Assembly: GCF_021129235.1 (NCBI RefSeq)
Contig: NZ_JAJOMA010000004.1
Span: 186,001-250,000, forward strand
Direction: 5' to 3'
From: Kineosporia mesophila
GTDB lineage: Bacteria; Actinomycetota; Actinomycetes; Actinomycetales; Kineosporiaceae
DNA: 64,000 nt
The position numbers were made by a program, and so were the translations under genes. Positions 1-8,383 of the stretch are shown in pieces; within the stretch, counting starts at the first letter, position 1, and each line of letters starts with the position of its first letter. A model generated the notes under the pieces. That model was not told where the DNA came from. It saw nothing but the letters and a program-made list of their open reading frames with translations, and searched no databases.

Positions 1-713
1 TGTCCCAGAAGACCGAGATCTGGGCGAAACAGCTTTCCCGGGCGGGCATCACGATGGATCTGGCGCCGGTCGCCGACACCGTGCCGAGCGGTACCGAACG
101 CCGCAACCCGCCGATCGGGGTGTTCGGCCGGGAGTACGGCACCGACACCGCCACGGTCTCCCGGGCCGTCACCACCGTCACCACCGCGCTCGAGAAGAAC
201 GCGGTGATCGCGACGGTGAAGCACTTCCCCGGGCTGGGGCGGGTCACGAAGAACACCGACACCTCCAGCGGGGTCGTCGACACCCGCACCACCGCGAACG
301 ACACCTACCTGCGCCCCTTCCAGGCCGGCATCGACGCGGGAGCGGGCGCGGTCATGATCAGTTCCGCCACCTACCGCCGGATCGACCCGGACAACCGGGC
401 CGTGTTCTCGTCGAAGGTGATCACCGGCCTGCTGCGCGAGCAGATGGGCTACCAGGGCGTGGTGATGACCGACGACGTCGGGGCGGCCAAGGCCGTCACC
501 GACGTCGCCCCCGGTCAGCGGGCCGTGCGGTTCATCAACGCCGGGGGCGACCTGGTGCTCACCGTGCCCAGTGATCAGGCCCGCGCGATGATGGTGGCCA
601 TCACGAAAAAGGCTGCCGTGAACCGGAACTTCAGCAAGAAGGTCGAGGCCTCGGTCACCCGGGTACTCACCCTCAAGCAGAAAGCCGGCCTGCTCACCTG
701 TAACGAGGGCTAA
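1..713 (+). CDS. Glycoside hydrolase family 3 protein, C-terminal part (5' end outside window)
   Basis: The reading frame is open from the window edge, with the first complete codon at base 3, so the gene starts upstream. The visible part has GH3/NagZ-type landmarks: a GITMDLAPVADT block near base 50, and KHFPGLG followed by NTDTSSG, which corresponds to the KHFPGHGxxxxDTH substrate and acid-base loop of beta-N-acetylhexosaminidases. It ends with the conserved 'MTDDVGAAKA' nucleophile region (MTDD). GH3 enzymes of this type remove N-acetylglucosamine from muropeptides or other glycans and are often exported. The histidine usual in the DTH motif is absent here, where DTSSG is read, so the exact activity is uncertain. 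The TAA stop overlaps the convergent pcrA stop by four bases. Confidence 0.85.
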   Translation, partial: SQKTEIWAKQLSRAGITMDLAPVADTVPSGTERRNPPIGVFGREYGTDTATVSRAVTTVTTALEKNAVIATVKHFPGLGRVTKNTDTSSGVVDTRTTANDTYLRPFQAGIDAGAGAVMISSATYRRIDPDNRAVFSSKVITGLLREQMGYQGVVMTDDVGAAKAVTDVAPGQRAVRFINAGGDLVLTVPSDQARAMMVAITKKAAVNRNFSKKVEASVTRVLTLKQKAGLLTCNEG

Positions 714-3187
714 AGCTTGACCACCGGCGCGTACCTCAGCAGCAACCGCTTGACGCCCTCACCGAAATCGATGTGGGCCACGGTCTTGTCGCCCTCGCCG
801 ACCACCTCGATCACCCGGCCCATGCCGAACGTGTCGTGCGTGACGCGGTCACCCGGCTCCAGGTTGACGGCCGCGCGGTTACCCGTCGATCGCGCGCCCG
901 GACGTTGCGCCAGGCGGGCCACGGCCGGGGTGGACGACGCGCGCATCTGCGTGGACTCGCTGCGGCGCCAGGTGATCAGGTCGACCGGGATCTCGTTGAG
1001 GAACCGGCTGGGCGGGTTGTAACTGGGCTGGCCCCAGGCACTCCGGATGGCGGCGCGGGTGATGTAGAGCCGCTCCTTCGCCCGGGTCAGGCCGACGTAG
1101 GCCAGACGGCGCTCCTCGGCCAGTTCCTTCGGGTCCTGCAGCGAGCGCAGGTGCGGGAACGCGCCGTCTTCCAGGCCGGTGAGGAAGACGACGGGGAACT
1201 CCAGGCCCTTGGCGGTGTGGAGGGTCATCAGGGTGATGACGCCCTCGTCCTCCTTGGGCTCGTCGCCCTCGGTCTCCTCGTCTTCGGGGATCTCGTCGGC
1301 GTCGGCCACCAGCGACACCTGCTCGAGGAAGTCCTGCAGGGTGCCGCCGGGCGTGGTGCGCGAGTAATCCTGGGTGACGGCCACGAGCTCGGCCAGGTTC
1401 TCCACGCGGGACTCGTCTTGTGGGTCGTGGCTGGCCCGCAGCTCTTCCAGGTAGCCGGTCTGCTCCAGCACGGCCTCCAGCACGGTGCCCGGGTCGGAAC
1501 CGCTCTCGACCAGGGTGCGCAACTGCTCGACCAGCTCGGAGAACCGCTTGACGGCCGTCAGCGAGCGGGTGGCGATGCCCGGCGCCTCGTCGGCCCGGAA
1601 CAGTGCGTCGCCGAACGAGATGTTCTCCCGGTCGGCCAGCGCGGCCAGGGCGCCCTCGGCCCGGTCACCGATGCCGCGCTTGGGCACGTTGATGATGCGC
1701 CGCAGGTTGACCGTGTCGGCCGGGTTGACCAGCACCCGCAGGTAGGCCAGCGCGTCTTTGATCTCGCGGCGCTCGTAGAACCGGGTGCCGCCGACCACCT
1801 TGTAGGGCAGGCCCGCGCGCACCAGTACTTCCTCGAGGGCCCGGGACTGGGCGTTGGTGCGGTAGAAGATCGCGACGTCGCCCGGCCGCACCGACTCCTG
1901 CTTCTGGAGCTTCTCGACCTCCTCGGCGACGAACGCGGCCTCGTCGTGCTCGTCGTCGGCCACGTACCCGGTGATCTGCGTGCCGGTGGCCCCGGCCGTC
2001 CAGAGCTTCTTCGGCTTGCGGTCGGGGTTGTGCTCGATCACCGCGTTGGCCGCGGAGAGGATGGTCTGCGTGGAGCGGTAGTTCTGCTCCAGCATGATCG
2101 TCTGCGCCTGCGGGTAGTCGAGCTCGAACTCGATGATGTTGCGGATCGAGGCGCCCCGGAACGCGTAGATCGACTGGTCGGCGTCGCCCACCACGGTCAG
2201 CTCGGCCATCGGGATCGGTGGCGTGCCGTCAGTGCCGGGGGTGTTGGGGCTGGCCGTCGGACCGCCCGCCAGCTCGCGGATCAGCACGTACTGGGCGTGG
2301 TTGGTGTCTTGGTACTCGTCTACCATGATGTGCCGGAACCGGCGCCGGTACTGCTCCGCGACCTCGGGGAAGGCCTGGAAGATGTTGACCGTGGTCATGA
2401 TCAGGTCGTCGAAGTCGAGCGCGTTGGCCTGGCGCAGCCGCCGCTGGTAACCCGTGTAGACGTCAGCCAGTACCCGCTCGCCCGGGTTGCTCTCACTGAC
2501 GCGCCCGGAATTGGTCTCCTCGTCGATCAGCTCGTTCTTGAGGTTGGAGATCTGCGCGGCCAGCCCCCGGGGCGGGAACTTCTTCGGGTCGAGATCGAGT
2601 TCGCGGGCGACCAGGCCGATCAGGCGCTGCGAGTCGGCCGAGTCGTAGATCGAGAAGTTCGACTTCAGGCCGACCTTCGTGGCCTCCCGCCGCAGGATGC
2701 GCACGCAGGACGAGTGGAACGTGGACACCCAGATCGACGACGCCCGCGGCCCGACCATGGTGGCCACCCGCTCACGCATCTCGGCCGCGGCCTTGTTGGT
2801 GAACGTGATCGCCAGGATCTGCCCGGGCCGCACGTTGCGCGCGGCCAGCAGGTAGCCGATGCGGTGGGTGAGCACACGGGTCTTGCCCGAGCCCGCTCCC
2901 GCCATGATGAGCAACGGTGAGTCGCGGTGCAGCACGGCCGCCTGCTGCTGCTCGTTCAGCCCGAGGACCAGCTTCTCCGGGTCGAGGTTCGGCGCGATGG
3001 CTCGTAGATCCCGCGCAGGCGCCTCGTCACCCTGGACCAGCGTGGGCAGCGGGTAGCGCTTCGCCGAGCGTTCGGCAGCCAGCAGCCGGGCCCTGTCCTT
3101 GGGAGAAGGCGCAGCCGGCTCAGGCACGGGCTCAGGCTCAGACTCGGGCTCAGGCTCGGCATCGGGAAGATCGAATAGCGTGCTCAT
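710..3187 (-). CDS. pcrA: ATP-dependent DNA helicase PcrA/UvrD, superfamily 1
   Basis: An 825-residue SF1A 3'-5' DNA helicase used in nucleotide excision repair, replication restart and removal of proteins from DNA. The Walker A motif AGAGSGKT lies at residues 96-103. Motif II (DEYQDTN), motif III (GDADQSIYAFRGA), motif IV (LEQNYRS) and motif VI (VGLTRAKERL) follow in order. The C-terminal 50 residues (GDRVTHDTFGMGRVIEVVG) form the Tudor-like RNA-polymerase-binding domain of PcrA. The first 40 residues are a Glu/Pro-rich disordered leader made of repeated SEPEPE-type units, longer than in most homologues. The ATG at 3187 is preceded by TAGGCT eight bases upstream, suggesting a very short or absent leader. 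Confidence 0.97.
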   Translation of the reverse strand: MSTLFDLPDAEPEPESEPEPVPEPAAPSPKDRARLLAAERSAKRYPLPTLVQGDEAPARDLRAIAPNLDPEKLVLGLNEQQQAAVLHRDSPLLIMAGAGSGKTRVLTHRIGYLLAARNVRPGQILAITFTNKAAAEMRERVATMVGPRASSIWVSTFHSSCVRILRREATKVGLKSNFSIYDSADSQRLIGLVARELDLDPKKFPPRGLAAQISNLKNELIDEETNSGRVSESNPGERVLADVYTGYQRRLRQANALDFDDLIMTTVNIFQAFPEVAEQYRRRFRHIMVDEYQDTNHAQYVLIRELAGGPTASPNTPGTDGTPPIPMAELTVVGDADQSIYAFRGASIRNIIEFELDYPQAQTIMLEQNYRSTQTILSAANAVIEHNPDRKPKKLWTAGATGTQITGYVADDEHDEAAFVAEEVEKLQKQESVRPGDVAIFYRTNAQSRALEEVLVRAGLPYKVVGGTRFYERREIKDALAYLRVLVNPADTVNLRRIINVPKRGIGDRAEGALAALADRENISFGDALFRADEAPGIATRSLTAVKRFSELVEQLRTLVESGSDPGTVLEAVLEQTGYLEELRASHDPQDESRVENLAELVAVTQDYSRTTPGGTLQDFLEQVSLVADADEIPEDEETEGDEPKEDEGVITLMTLHTAKGLEFPVVFLTGLEDGAFPHLRSLQDPKELAEERRLAYVGLTRAKERLYITRAAIRSAWGQPSYNPPSRFLNEIPVDLITWRRSESTQMRASSTPAVARLAQRPGARSTGNRAAVNLEPGDRVTHDTFGMGRVIEVVGEGDKTVAHIDFGEGVKRLLLRYAPVVKL

Positions 3188-3195
3188 CGGAAATC

Positions 3196-3201
3196 AGCCT
3201 A
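3196..3201 (-). promoter_or_regulatory. Possible -10 hexamer for pcrA (TAGGCT), near-leaderless
   Basis: TAGGCT fits the actinobacterial TANNNT -10 consensus and ends eight bases before the pcrA ATG, with no Shine-Dalgarno between them. The same hexamer with the same spacing precedes glmS in this window. No clear -35 is visible. Confidence 0.35.
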
Positions 3202-3240
3202 CGTGCCCGCACCGACAGACATGACCACCCGCAGGCCCCC

Positions 3241-3290
3241 GCCGGACCCTCTGGCTAGCGCAACCGCCGGACCCTCCGGCTAGAGCAACC
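3241..3290 (-). repeat. 25-bp tandem duplication spanning a stop codon
   Basis: Bases 3241-3265 and 3266-3290 are the same 25-mer with two mismatches (23 of 25 identical). The second copy contains the last codons and TAG stop of the response regulator gene. The first lies just downstream of it. Each copy also contains a short hairpin, GCCGGA-CCC-TCCGGC, perfect in the copy at 3266-3280. This could act as a weak terminator for the two-component operon. Confidence 0.7.
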
Positions 3291-4002
3291 GCCGGTCCGC
3301 CGCCCAGCGGGTCAGCTCGTGCCGGCTGGACAGCTGGAGCTTGCGCAGCACCGCCGACACGTGGGTCTCCACCGTCTTCACCGAGATGAACAGCTCCTTC
3401 GCCACCTCCTTGTAGGCGTAACCGCGCGCGATCAGCCGCATCACCTCGCGCTCGCGGGCCGAGAGCCGGTCCAGCTCGTCGTCCACCTGGGCCACCTCAC
3501 CGGCGCCGGTACCGAACGCGTCCAGCACGAAACCGGCCAGCCGGGGCGAGAACACGGCATCGCCAGAGGCCACGGTCAGCACCGCCGCGACCAGTTCCGG
3601 CCCGGAGATCGACTTGGTCACGTACCCCCGCGCCCCGGCCCGGATCACCGCGATCACGTCTTCCGCGGCGTCCGACACGCTCAGCGCCAGGAACCGGGTG
3701 ACCGGGTCGTCAGCCGTGTCCGCGTGGTTGGTCAGCGACGCCGAGCGCTGCAGCACCTCACGCCCACCCGGACGCACCGTGCCGCCGGGCAGGTGCACGT
3801 CGAGCAGCACCACGTCGGGCCGGTGCTTCGCGACCACCGCGACGGCCTCCTCCACGTCGCCGGCCTCACCGACGATGTCGAGCTTGCCCTCGGAGACCGC
3901 CGTGGCCAGCTCGGCGCGCACGCCACTGCGGAACACCCGGTGATCGTCCACGATCACCACCCGGACCGGCAGCTTCACGGGTCGTGCGACGTCCTTGCTC
4001 AC
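3280..4002 (-). CDS. LuxR/NarL-family response regulator
   Basis: A 240-residue two-component response regulator. The receiver domain has the acidic pair IVDDH near residues 16-20, the phospho-acceptor in LLDVHLPGG near residue 70, and the conserved Lys in YVTKSISG. The C-terminal LuxR helix-turn-helix runs from about 178 to 238 (LSAREREVMRLIARG, KTVETHVSAVLRKL). A roughly 30-residue insertion follows the phospho-acceptor helix (TVRPGGREVLQRSASLTNHA), seen in actinobacterial regulators paired with PspC kinases. The GTG start overlaps the kinase stop in a GTGA, so the two are translationally coupled and form a cognate pair. Targets are not evident; the divergent PspC-LiaF gene suggests cell-envelope stress. 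Confidence 0.93.
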   Translation of the reverse strand: MSKDVARPVKLPVRVVIVDDHRVFRSGVRAELATAVSEGKLDIVGEAGDVEEAVAVVAKHRPDVVLLDVHLPGGTVRPGGREVLQRSASLTNHADTADDPVTRFLALSVSDAAEDVIAVIRAGARGYVTKSISGPELVAAVLTVASGDAVFSPRLAGFVLDAFGTGAGEVAQVDDELDRLSAREREVMRLIARGYAYKEVAKELFISVKTVETHVSAVLRKLQLSSRHELTRWAADRRLL

Positions 4003-5492
4003 TGTTCCTCCTCCACGGAACCGCTGTCCGGCAGCAACAGCCGGATCTCGGTCCCCTCACCTTCGGTACTGCGCACGCGGGCCGAGCCCCCGTGCCGCTC
4101 CATCCTGCCGATGATCGACTCCCGCACGCCCAGCCGGTCTTCCGGCACCGCGGCCAGGTCGAACCCCGGGCCCCGGTCGCGCACGAACGCCTCGATGCCG
4201 TCGGGCATGCACTCCACATACACCCGGATCGACTCCCCGCCCGCGTGCCGCGCGGCGTTGGCCACGGCCTCCCGCAGCGCCGAGAGCAGCGACATCGCCC
4301 GCTCGTCGACCGGCCGGTCGCCCACCGTGACCACCTCGATCACGGCTCCGTGCACGTCCTCGGCCTCGGCCGTCAGCGCCGCCACCCGGGCCGAGATCAT
4401 CGTCGGGTCGTCGTCCCCGCGACCGTAGAGCCAGCCGCGCAGGTCCCGTTCCTGGGCCCGGGCCAGCCGGGCCACCTCCGGGGCGTCCGCGCTGCGGCGC
4501 TGGATCAGCGCGAGCGTCTGGAGCACGGAGTCGTGCAGGTGGGCGGCGATGTCGGCGCGCTCGGCCTCGCGCACCCGGCCCGCACGCTCGGAGTCCAGGG
4601 TGCGCCAGAACCGCACTCCCCAGGGCGCGAACACCACCGTCACCCCGAACAGCACCGCGACCGTGGCCAGCAGGGTCTGCGTGATCAGCACCGGATCCGC
4701 GTTCTGCAGCACCAGCAGCACGATGCCCAGCACCACCACGACCACCCCGAGCATCAGCCGCAACGTGGTGGCGCGCGTGGTGAAACCGGTCGACGAGAAC
4801 CAGCGCGAGCGATCGGCCTCGTCGAACTGGGCGTAGGCGATCACGGCACCGGACGCCACGATCAGCAACGGCATGGTGAATCCCGCCTGCACCTCCAGCC
4901 CGGTCCAGCTCGCCAGCAGCACCGCACACGCGGCGAACAGGCACAGCCCGGCGAACAGATCGGCGCGTAACCGGCTGCGCCGGCTGGTGCGGACCTGCTC
5001 CTCCACCTCCTCCACCGCAGCAGCCACGGCGGCCGCACGGGCCTGGAGAACCGTCTCCTTCAAGGGGCCGATGGTGGACGTCGTGGAGCTTCCGGCGGTC
5101 ACCTCGGCTTCCGGAGGAGCCGGGTCGGGTAGGTCGATCCGGTCCACCGGATCGGAAGGTGCCACGAGTGCGGGCGCCGGGAACGGTCGTCCCCCAATCT
5201 GGGCACCGAGAACGGGCGCGCCCGAATAGGGCGCGCGGGTGGCCGCCTGCTGGGCGGCCTGCGCCGCGGCGGCGGACGCCGAGTCGGGCACGAGCGCCCA
5301 GAGCCAGGCGTAGAGCACGGCGCCCGGGCCACCCATGAGCGTGGCCACGACGAACCCGATGCGCACCGCGCGCACCGGCAGACGCAGGTGGACGGCCACC
5401 CCGGTGGCGACCCCGGCGAGCACCCGCTGCTCCTGCGGGCGCACCAGCGGCGGGCGCCGCGACCCGGAGACAACTGACAGGGATGTACTCAC
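3999..5492 (-). CDS. PspC-domain sensor histidine kinase (HisKA_3 type)
   Basis: A 497-residue membrane sensor kinase. An N-terminal PspC domain occupies about residues 13-70 (RVLAGVATGVAVHLRL, then a hydrophobic helix ending YAWLWALVP). A linker and four or so membrane segments follow, then a HisKA_3 box HLHDSVLQT near residue 318, and a HATPase_c domain with ANAARHAGG and DRGPGFD. The GTG at 5492 is chosen because the PspC domain begins right after it. The frame stays open further upstream, but that part overlaps the divergent PspC gene and has no domain. It is coupled to the response regulator by a GTGA overlap. Family knowledge: such kinases sit beside PspC/LiaF proteins and respond to envelope stress. 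Confidence 0.93.
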   Translation of the reverse strand: MSTSLSVVSGSRRPPLVRPQEQRVLAGVATGVAVHLRLPVRAVRIGFVVATLMGGPGAVLYAWLWALVPDSASAAAAQAAQQAATRAPYSGAPVLGAQIGGRPFPAPALVAPSDPVDRIDLPDPAPPEAEVTAGSSTTSTIGPLKETVLQARAAAVAAAVEEVEEQVRTSRRSRLRADLFAGLCLFAACAVLLASWTGLEVQAGFTMPLLIVASGAVIAYAQFDEADRSRWFSSTGFTTRATTLRLMLGVVVVVLGIVLLVLQNADPVLITQTLLATVAVLFGVTVVFAPWGVRFWRTLDSERAGRVREAERADIAAHLHDSVLQTLALIQRRSADAPEVARLARAQERDLRGWLYGRGDDDPTMISARVAALTAEAEDVHGAVIEVVTVGDRPVDERAMSLLSALREAVANAARHAGGESIRVYVECMPDGIEAFVRDRGPGFDLAAVPEDRLGVRESIIGRMERHGGSARVRSTEGEGTEIRLLLPDSGSVEEEQ

Positions 5493-5652
5493 CGGATCAT
5501 CGTCACACGCACGGCCCCCAATTCCCTCAGGGACGAACCCGCCGTCCCGGCCCGGTGGTTCAGGGTGCTCTGGGGGGCTCCCCCGATCCCCCGGACCCCT
5601 CGGGGCGAGCAGGATCTTCGGTAGACCAGTGCCGATCGAGGGGGCCCACGAC

Positions 5653-6906
5653 ATGCCCGAGACCCAGGAGCCCAGCGCTCCACCCAGCACTCCGCCCGCC
5701 CGTCCCGGTGACGAATTCTTCGCGAAGATCCGCGAACAGGGCGTTTTCCGGCCGGCCGAGAACCGCTGGGTGGCCGGTGTCGGCAGCGGCCTGTCGCGTC
5801 GCCTCGACATCGACCAGACCCTGATCCGTGGCACTTTCGTCGCGCTCTCGATCATCGGGGGCCTGGGCGTGGCCCTGTACGGCGTGTGCTGGCTGCTGCT
5901 GCCACAGGAGCAGGACGGCCGCATCCACGTGCAGGAGGCCATGCGCGGACGGTTCAGCCCGGGCTTCTTCGCCGGGGTGATCCTGGCCCTCGCCGCCGTC
6001 GGCGGAGGCGGGCCGTGGCGCGGGAACGGCCACTGGTTCTGGGGTTTCCCGGGCACGCTGATCCTGGCCGCCCTGATCGTCGGGGGCCTGTGGTGGATGG
6101 CGAAGCGCCTGCCCCAGAACCGTGATCAAGTGCCTCCGGCCGCGATGACCACGGATTTCAGCCAGAAAGAGCGCACCGCCCACGAAGAGGCCGCCCGGCA
6201 GCACCACGAGGCGCAGCAGCTGGCCCGGGCCCGCACCGCGCCCTCGCGCCGGGTGCGTCAGCTCACCCTGGGCCTGGCCCTGATCGCCGCGACCGGGGTA
6301 CTGATGGCCGAGGCGTTCGGCGACCTGCCGGGCTGGGCCGGGCTCACCGCCCTGGGCGTCGCGATCGCCGTGATCGCCGGCGGCGTGGTGGCGAACGGCC
6401 TGATGGGACGCCGCAGTCCGGGCCTGGCGGGGCTGGGCGTCCTGCTCTCCCTGATCCTCGCGGTCGGCGCCGCGGCCCAGCACGCCGGGGTCGAGACCAG
6501 CGAGCACATGGCCGCCGTCGGCACCGCCACCTGGGCCCCGGACACCCGCGAGGCCGCCGACGACCAGTACAACCTGGGCATCGGCGAGGCCGAGCTGAAC
6601 CTCACCTCGGCCGGGGCCCTGAGCGGGGCCACGACCTCCGACCCGCTGGAGGTCGAGGCCAACCTGGGCGTCGGGCACCTGGTGCTGAACCTGCCGTCGG
6701 GGGTGGCGGTGCAGGTGGACGCCCGGCTCGGCGCGGGTGAGGTGTACGAGCCGGACGGCACGCGCTACGAGGTGAAGGGCAACTCGGACAACCGCTCGCG
6801 CACCTTCACCTACGGCGAGGGCGAACCGGTGCTGAAGGTCGTCGCTCAGCAGGGCGTGGGGCAGATGGAGATCAACCGGGTTCCGCAGACCACAGGGAGC
6901 AACTGA
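5653..6906 (+). CDS. PspC and LiaF-like C-terminal domain membrane protein
   Basis: A 417-residue membrane protein. Residues about 33-90 form a PspC domain (NRWVAGVGSGLSRRLDID, then a helix ending YGVCWLLLP). Several further membrane helices follow (FFAGVILALAAVGGG; LTLGLALIAATGVLM; and others to about residue 290). The last 100 residues are beta-rich with repeated LGIGEAELNL, LGVGHLVLNL and LGAGEVYEP blocks, typical of LiaF-type cell-wall-active-antibiotic response domains. The ATG at 5653 has GAGGGGG upstream. It is divergent from the PspC kinase operon, which suggests it is a sensor partner or target of that system; this is inference from context. Confidence 0.88.
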   Translation: MPETQEPSAPPSTPPARPGDEFFAKIREQGVFRPAENRWVAGVGSGLSRRLDIDQTLIRGTFVALSIIGGLGVALYGVCWLLLPQEQDGRIHVQEAMRGRFSPGFFAGVILALAAVGGGGPWRGNGHWFWGFPGTLILAALIVGGLWWMAKRLPQNRDQVPPAAMTTDFSQKERTAHEEAARQHHEAQQLARARTAPSRRVRQLTLGLALIAATGVLMAEAFGDLPGWAGLTALGVAIAVIAGGVVANGLMGRRSPGLAGLGVLLSLILAVGAAAQHAGVETSEHMAAVGTATWAPDTREAADDQYNLGIGEAELNLTSAGALSGATTSDPLEVEANLGVGHLVLNLPSGVAVQVDARLGAGEVYEPDGTRYEVKGNSDNRSRTFTYGEGEPVLKVVAQQGVGQMEINRVPQTTGSN

Positions 6907-7109
6907 TGTCCGAGCAGACCTACCCAGAACCCGGTGTCCGCACCCAGACCGTGGCCATCGGCACCATCCTGCTGATCATCGGCGTCACCACCGTGATCAG
7001 CCAGCTGGCCGGGCTCTCCCTGAACCCGGCCGCGGTGGCCTTCACGATCATGCTGGCGGTGGGCGTGACCCTGCTGGGTGCGGCCCTGAAGAAGCCCCCG
7101 AAGGGCTAG
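6906..7109 (+). CDS. Small two-helix membrane protein
   Basis: A 67-residue protein with two hydrophobic segments (TVAIGTILLIIGVTTVIS and VAFTIMLAVGVTLLGAAL). It begins directly at the PspC-LiaF gene's end: that TGA overlaps this ATG in ATGA or TGATG fashion, indicating coupling. Small membrane proteins of this kind commonly follow PspC genes in actinobacteria. The function is unknown. It ends convergently with the glycerophosphodiesterase gene, with four bases overlapping. Confidence 0.8.
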   Translation: MSEQTYPEPGVRTQTVAIGTILLIIGVTTVISQLAGLSLNPAAVAFTIMLAVGVTLLGAALKKPPKG

Positions 7110-8218
7110 GCGGCGGCCCGCTCGCTCCGGGCGAACACCCCGACGTCGGGCTGGTCGGTGAACAGACCGTCGATGCCCGTGGCGAGGAAGGTGATCTGCT
7201 CGTCGATCGCCTTGCCGAAGTCGTTCTCCCCGCCGCTGCTGCGGTAGTCGGCGGGCAGGAACGTGTTCTCCGCCCGGAACGTGTACGGGTGCACGAGAAG
7301 TCCCTTGGCGTGGGCATTGTCGACCAGAGCGGTGGGACTGCCGAGGGCCCCGGCCGCGGTGCGCGGGATCACCAGGTTCTTGTCCGGCCCGAGCCCCTGC
7401 GCGTACCCGGCGATCACGGCCAGGCCCTTCGGGGTGATCAGGTCGGCGTAGGTCCGCGGGTCACCGGCGGCGACCAGGTCGTAGGGGGCACCGGTGGCGC
7501 TCAGCAACTGCACCACCGGGGCCCGCAGACCCATCCGGCGCAGCTGCTGGAGGTTCGTGGTCTCGAACGACTGCACGAAGATCGGCGCGTCCGCGTGGTT
7601 CAGGCCGTGCTTGCGCACCAGCCCCAGCAGGCGCTTCTCCAGCGGCCGGCCGAGGTCCTGGAAATAGGTAGGGTGCTTGGTCTCCGGGTAGATGCCGACC
7701 CGACGACCCAGGCGGCGGGAAAGCTCGGCCCGCAGCTGGAACACCTCGTCCAGGGTCGGCACCCGCAGCCGCCCGTTGTACATGGTGTTCTCCTGCCGCA
7801 CGGCGGGCAGGCGCTCCGCGGCGTACAGGGTCTTCAGCTCGGCGAGCGTGAAATCCTCCGCCCACCAGCCGGTCACCTGGGTGCCGTCGAGCTTCTTGGT
7901 AGTCTTGCGGTCGGCGAACTCCGGCCGCGAGGCGACGTCGGTGGTGCCGCCGATCTCCGGCTCGTGCCGGCAGACCAGCACACCGTCCCGGGTGATCACC
8001 ACGTCGGGCTCGATGAAGTCCGCGCCCATCCGGGCGGCGAGCTCGTAGGAGGCCAGGGTGTGCTCGGGCCGGTAGCCGCTGGCCCCGCGATGCCCGATGA
8101 CCAGTGTGGCGCCCTTCCCGGAACTGGCCGAGACCCGTTGCGCCGGAAACGCATGCGCCGGATCGGCGACGGCCAGCGGGGTGACTGCCAGGCCGGTGAT
8201 GACCGTGCGACGGTTCAT
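7106..8218 (-). CDS. Secreted glycerophosphodiester phosphodiesterase, GlpQ-like
   Basis: A 370-residue enzyme that hydrolyses glycerophosphodiesters to glycerol 3-phosphate and an alcohol. The mature part opens with the GDPD core: VIGHRGASGYRPEHT (catalytic His and Arg), then FIEPDVVITRDGVLVCRHE (metal-binding Glu/Asp and second His), and the GlpQ-type YPETKHPTYF. The N-terminus MNRRTVITGLAVTPLAVADPAHA is a signal peptide with a twin arginine and an AHA cleavage site, so export by Tat or Sec is likely. The ATG at 8218 is chosen over upstream starts because GGAGGAAAG lies directly before it and the signal peptide starts there. It stands alone, convergent to the small membrane protein. Confidence 0.93.
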   Translation of the reverse strand: MNRRTVITGLAVTPLAVADPAHAFPAQRVSASSGKGATLVIGHRGASGYRPEHTLASYELAARMGADFIEPDVVITRDGVLVCRHEPEIGGTTDVASRPEFADRKTTKKLDGTQVTGWWAEDFTLAELKTLYAAERLPAVRQENTMYNGRLRVPTLDEVFQLRAELSRRLGRRVGIYPETKHPTYFQDLGRPLEKRLLGLVRKHGLNHADAPIFVQSFETTNLQQLRRMGLRAPVVQLLSATGAPYDLVAAGDPRTYADLITPKGLAVIAGYAQGLGPDKNLVIPRTAAGALGSPTALVDNAHAKGLLVHPYTFRAENTFLPADYRSSGGENDFGKAIDEQITFLATGIDGLFTDQPDVGVFARSERAAA

Positions 8219-8383
8219 CTTTCCTCCATGGCGCCCGTGGCGACCTTCGCCCGATCGGCGCCCCCGGGACATCAGCCAACCGACCCCGGCCGACGGGAGT
8301 CCCGCCAGAACGTGACGCCCGGTCGACGCGGCGATGAACTACGCATGGGTTCGGTTACCAGCGGTCCCGGCGGCAGCCGGTGT

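Noticed and set aside
773-2920. Long plus-strand open frame of 715 codons
   Set aside because: Exact antisense of pcrA. The protein is Arg/Gly/Leu/Val-rich with no motif; such frames are usual opposite high-GC genes.
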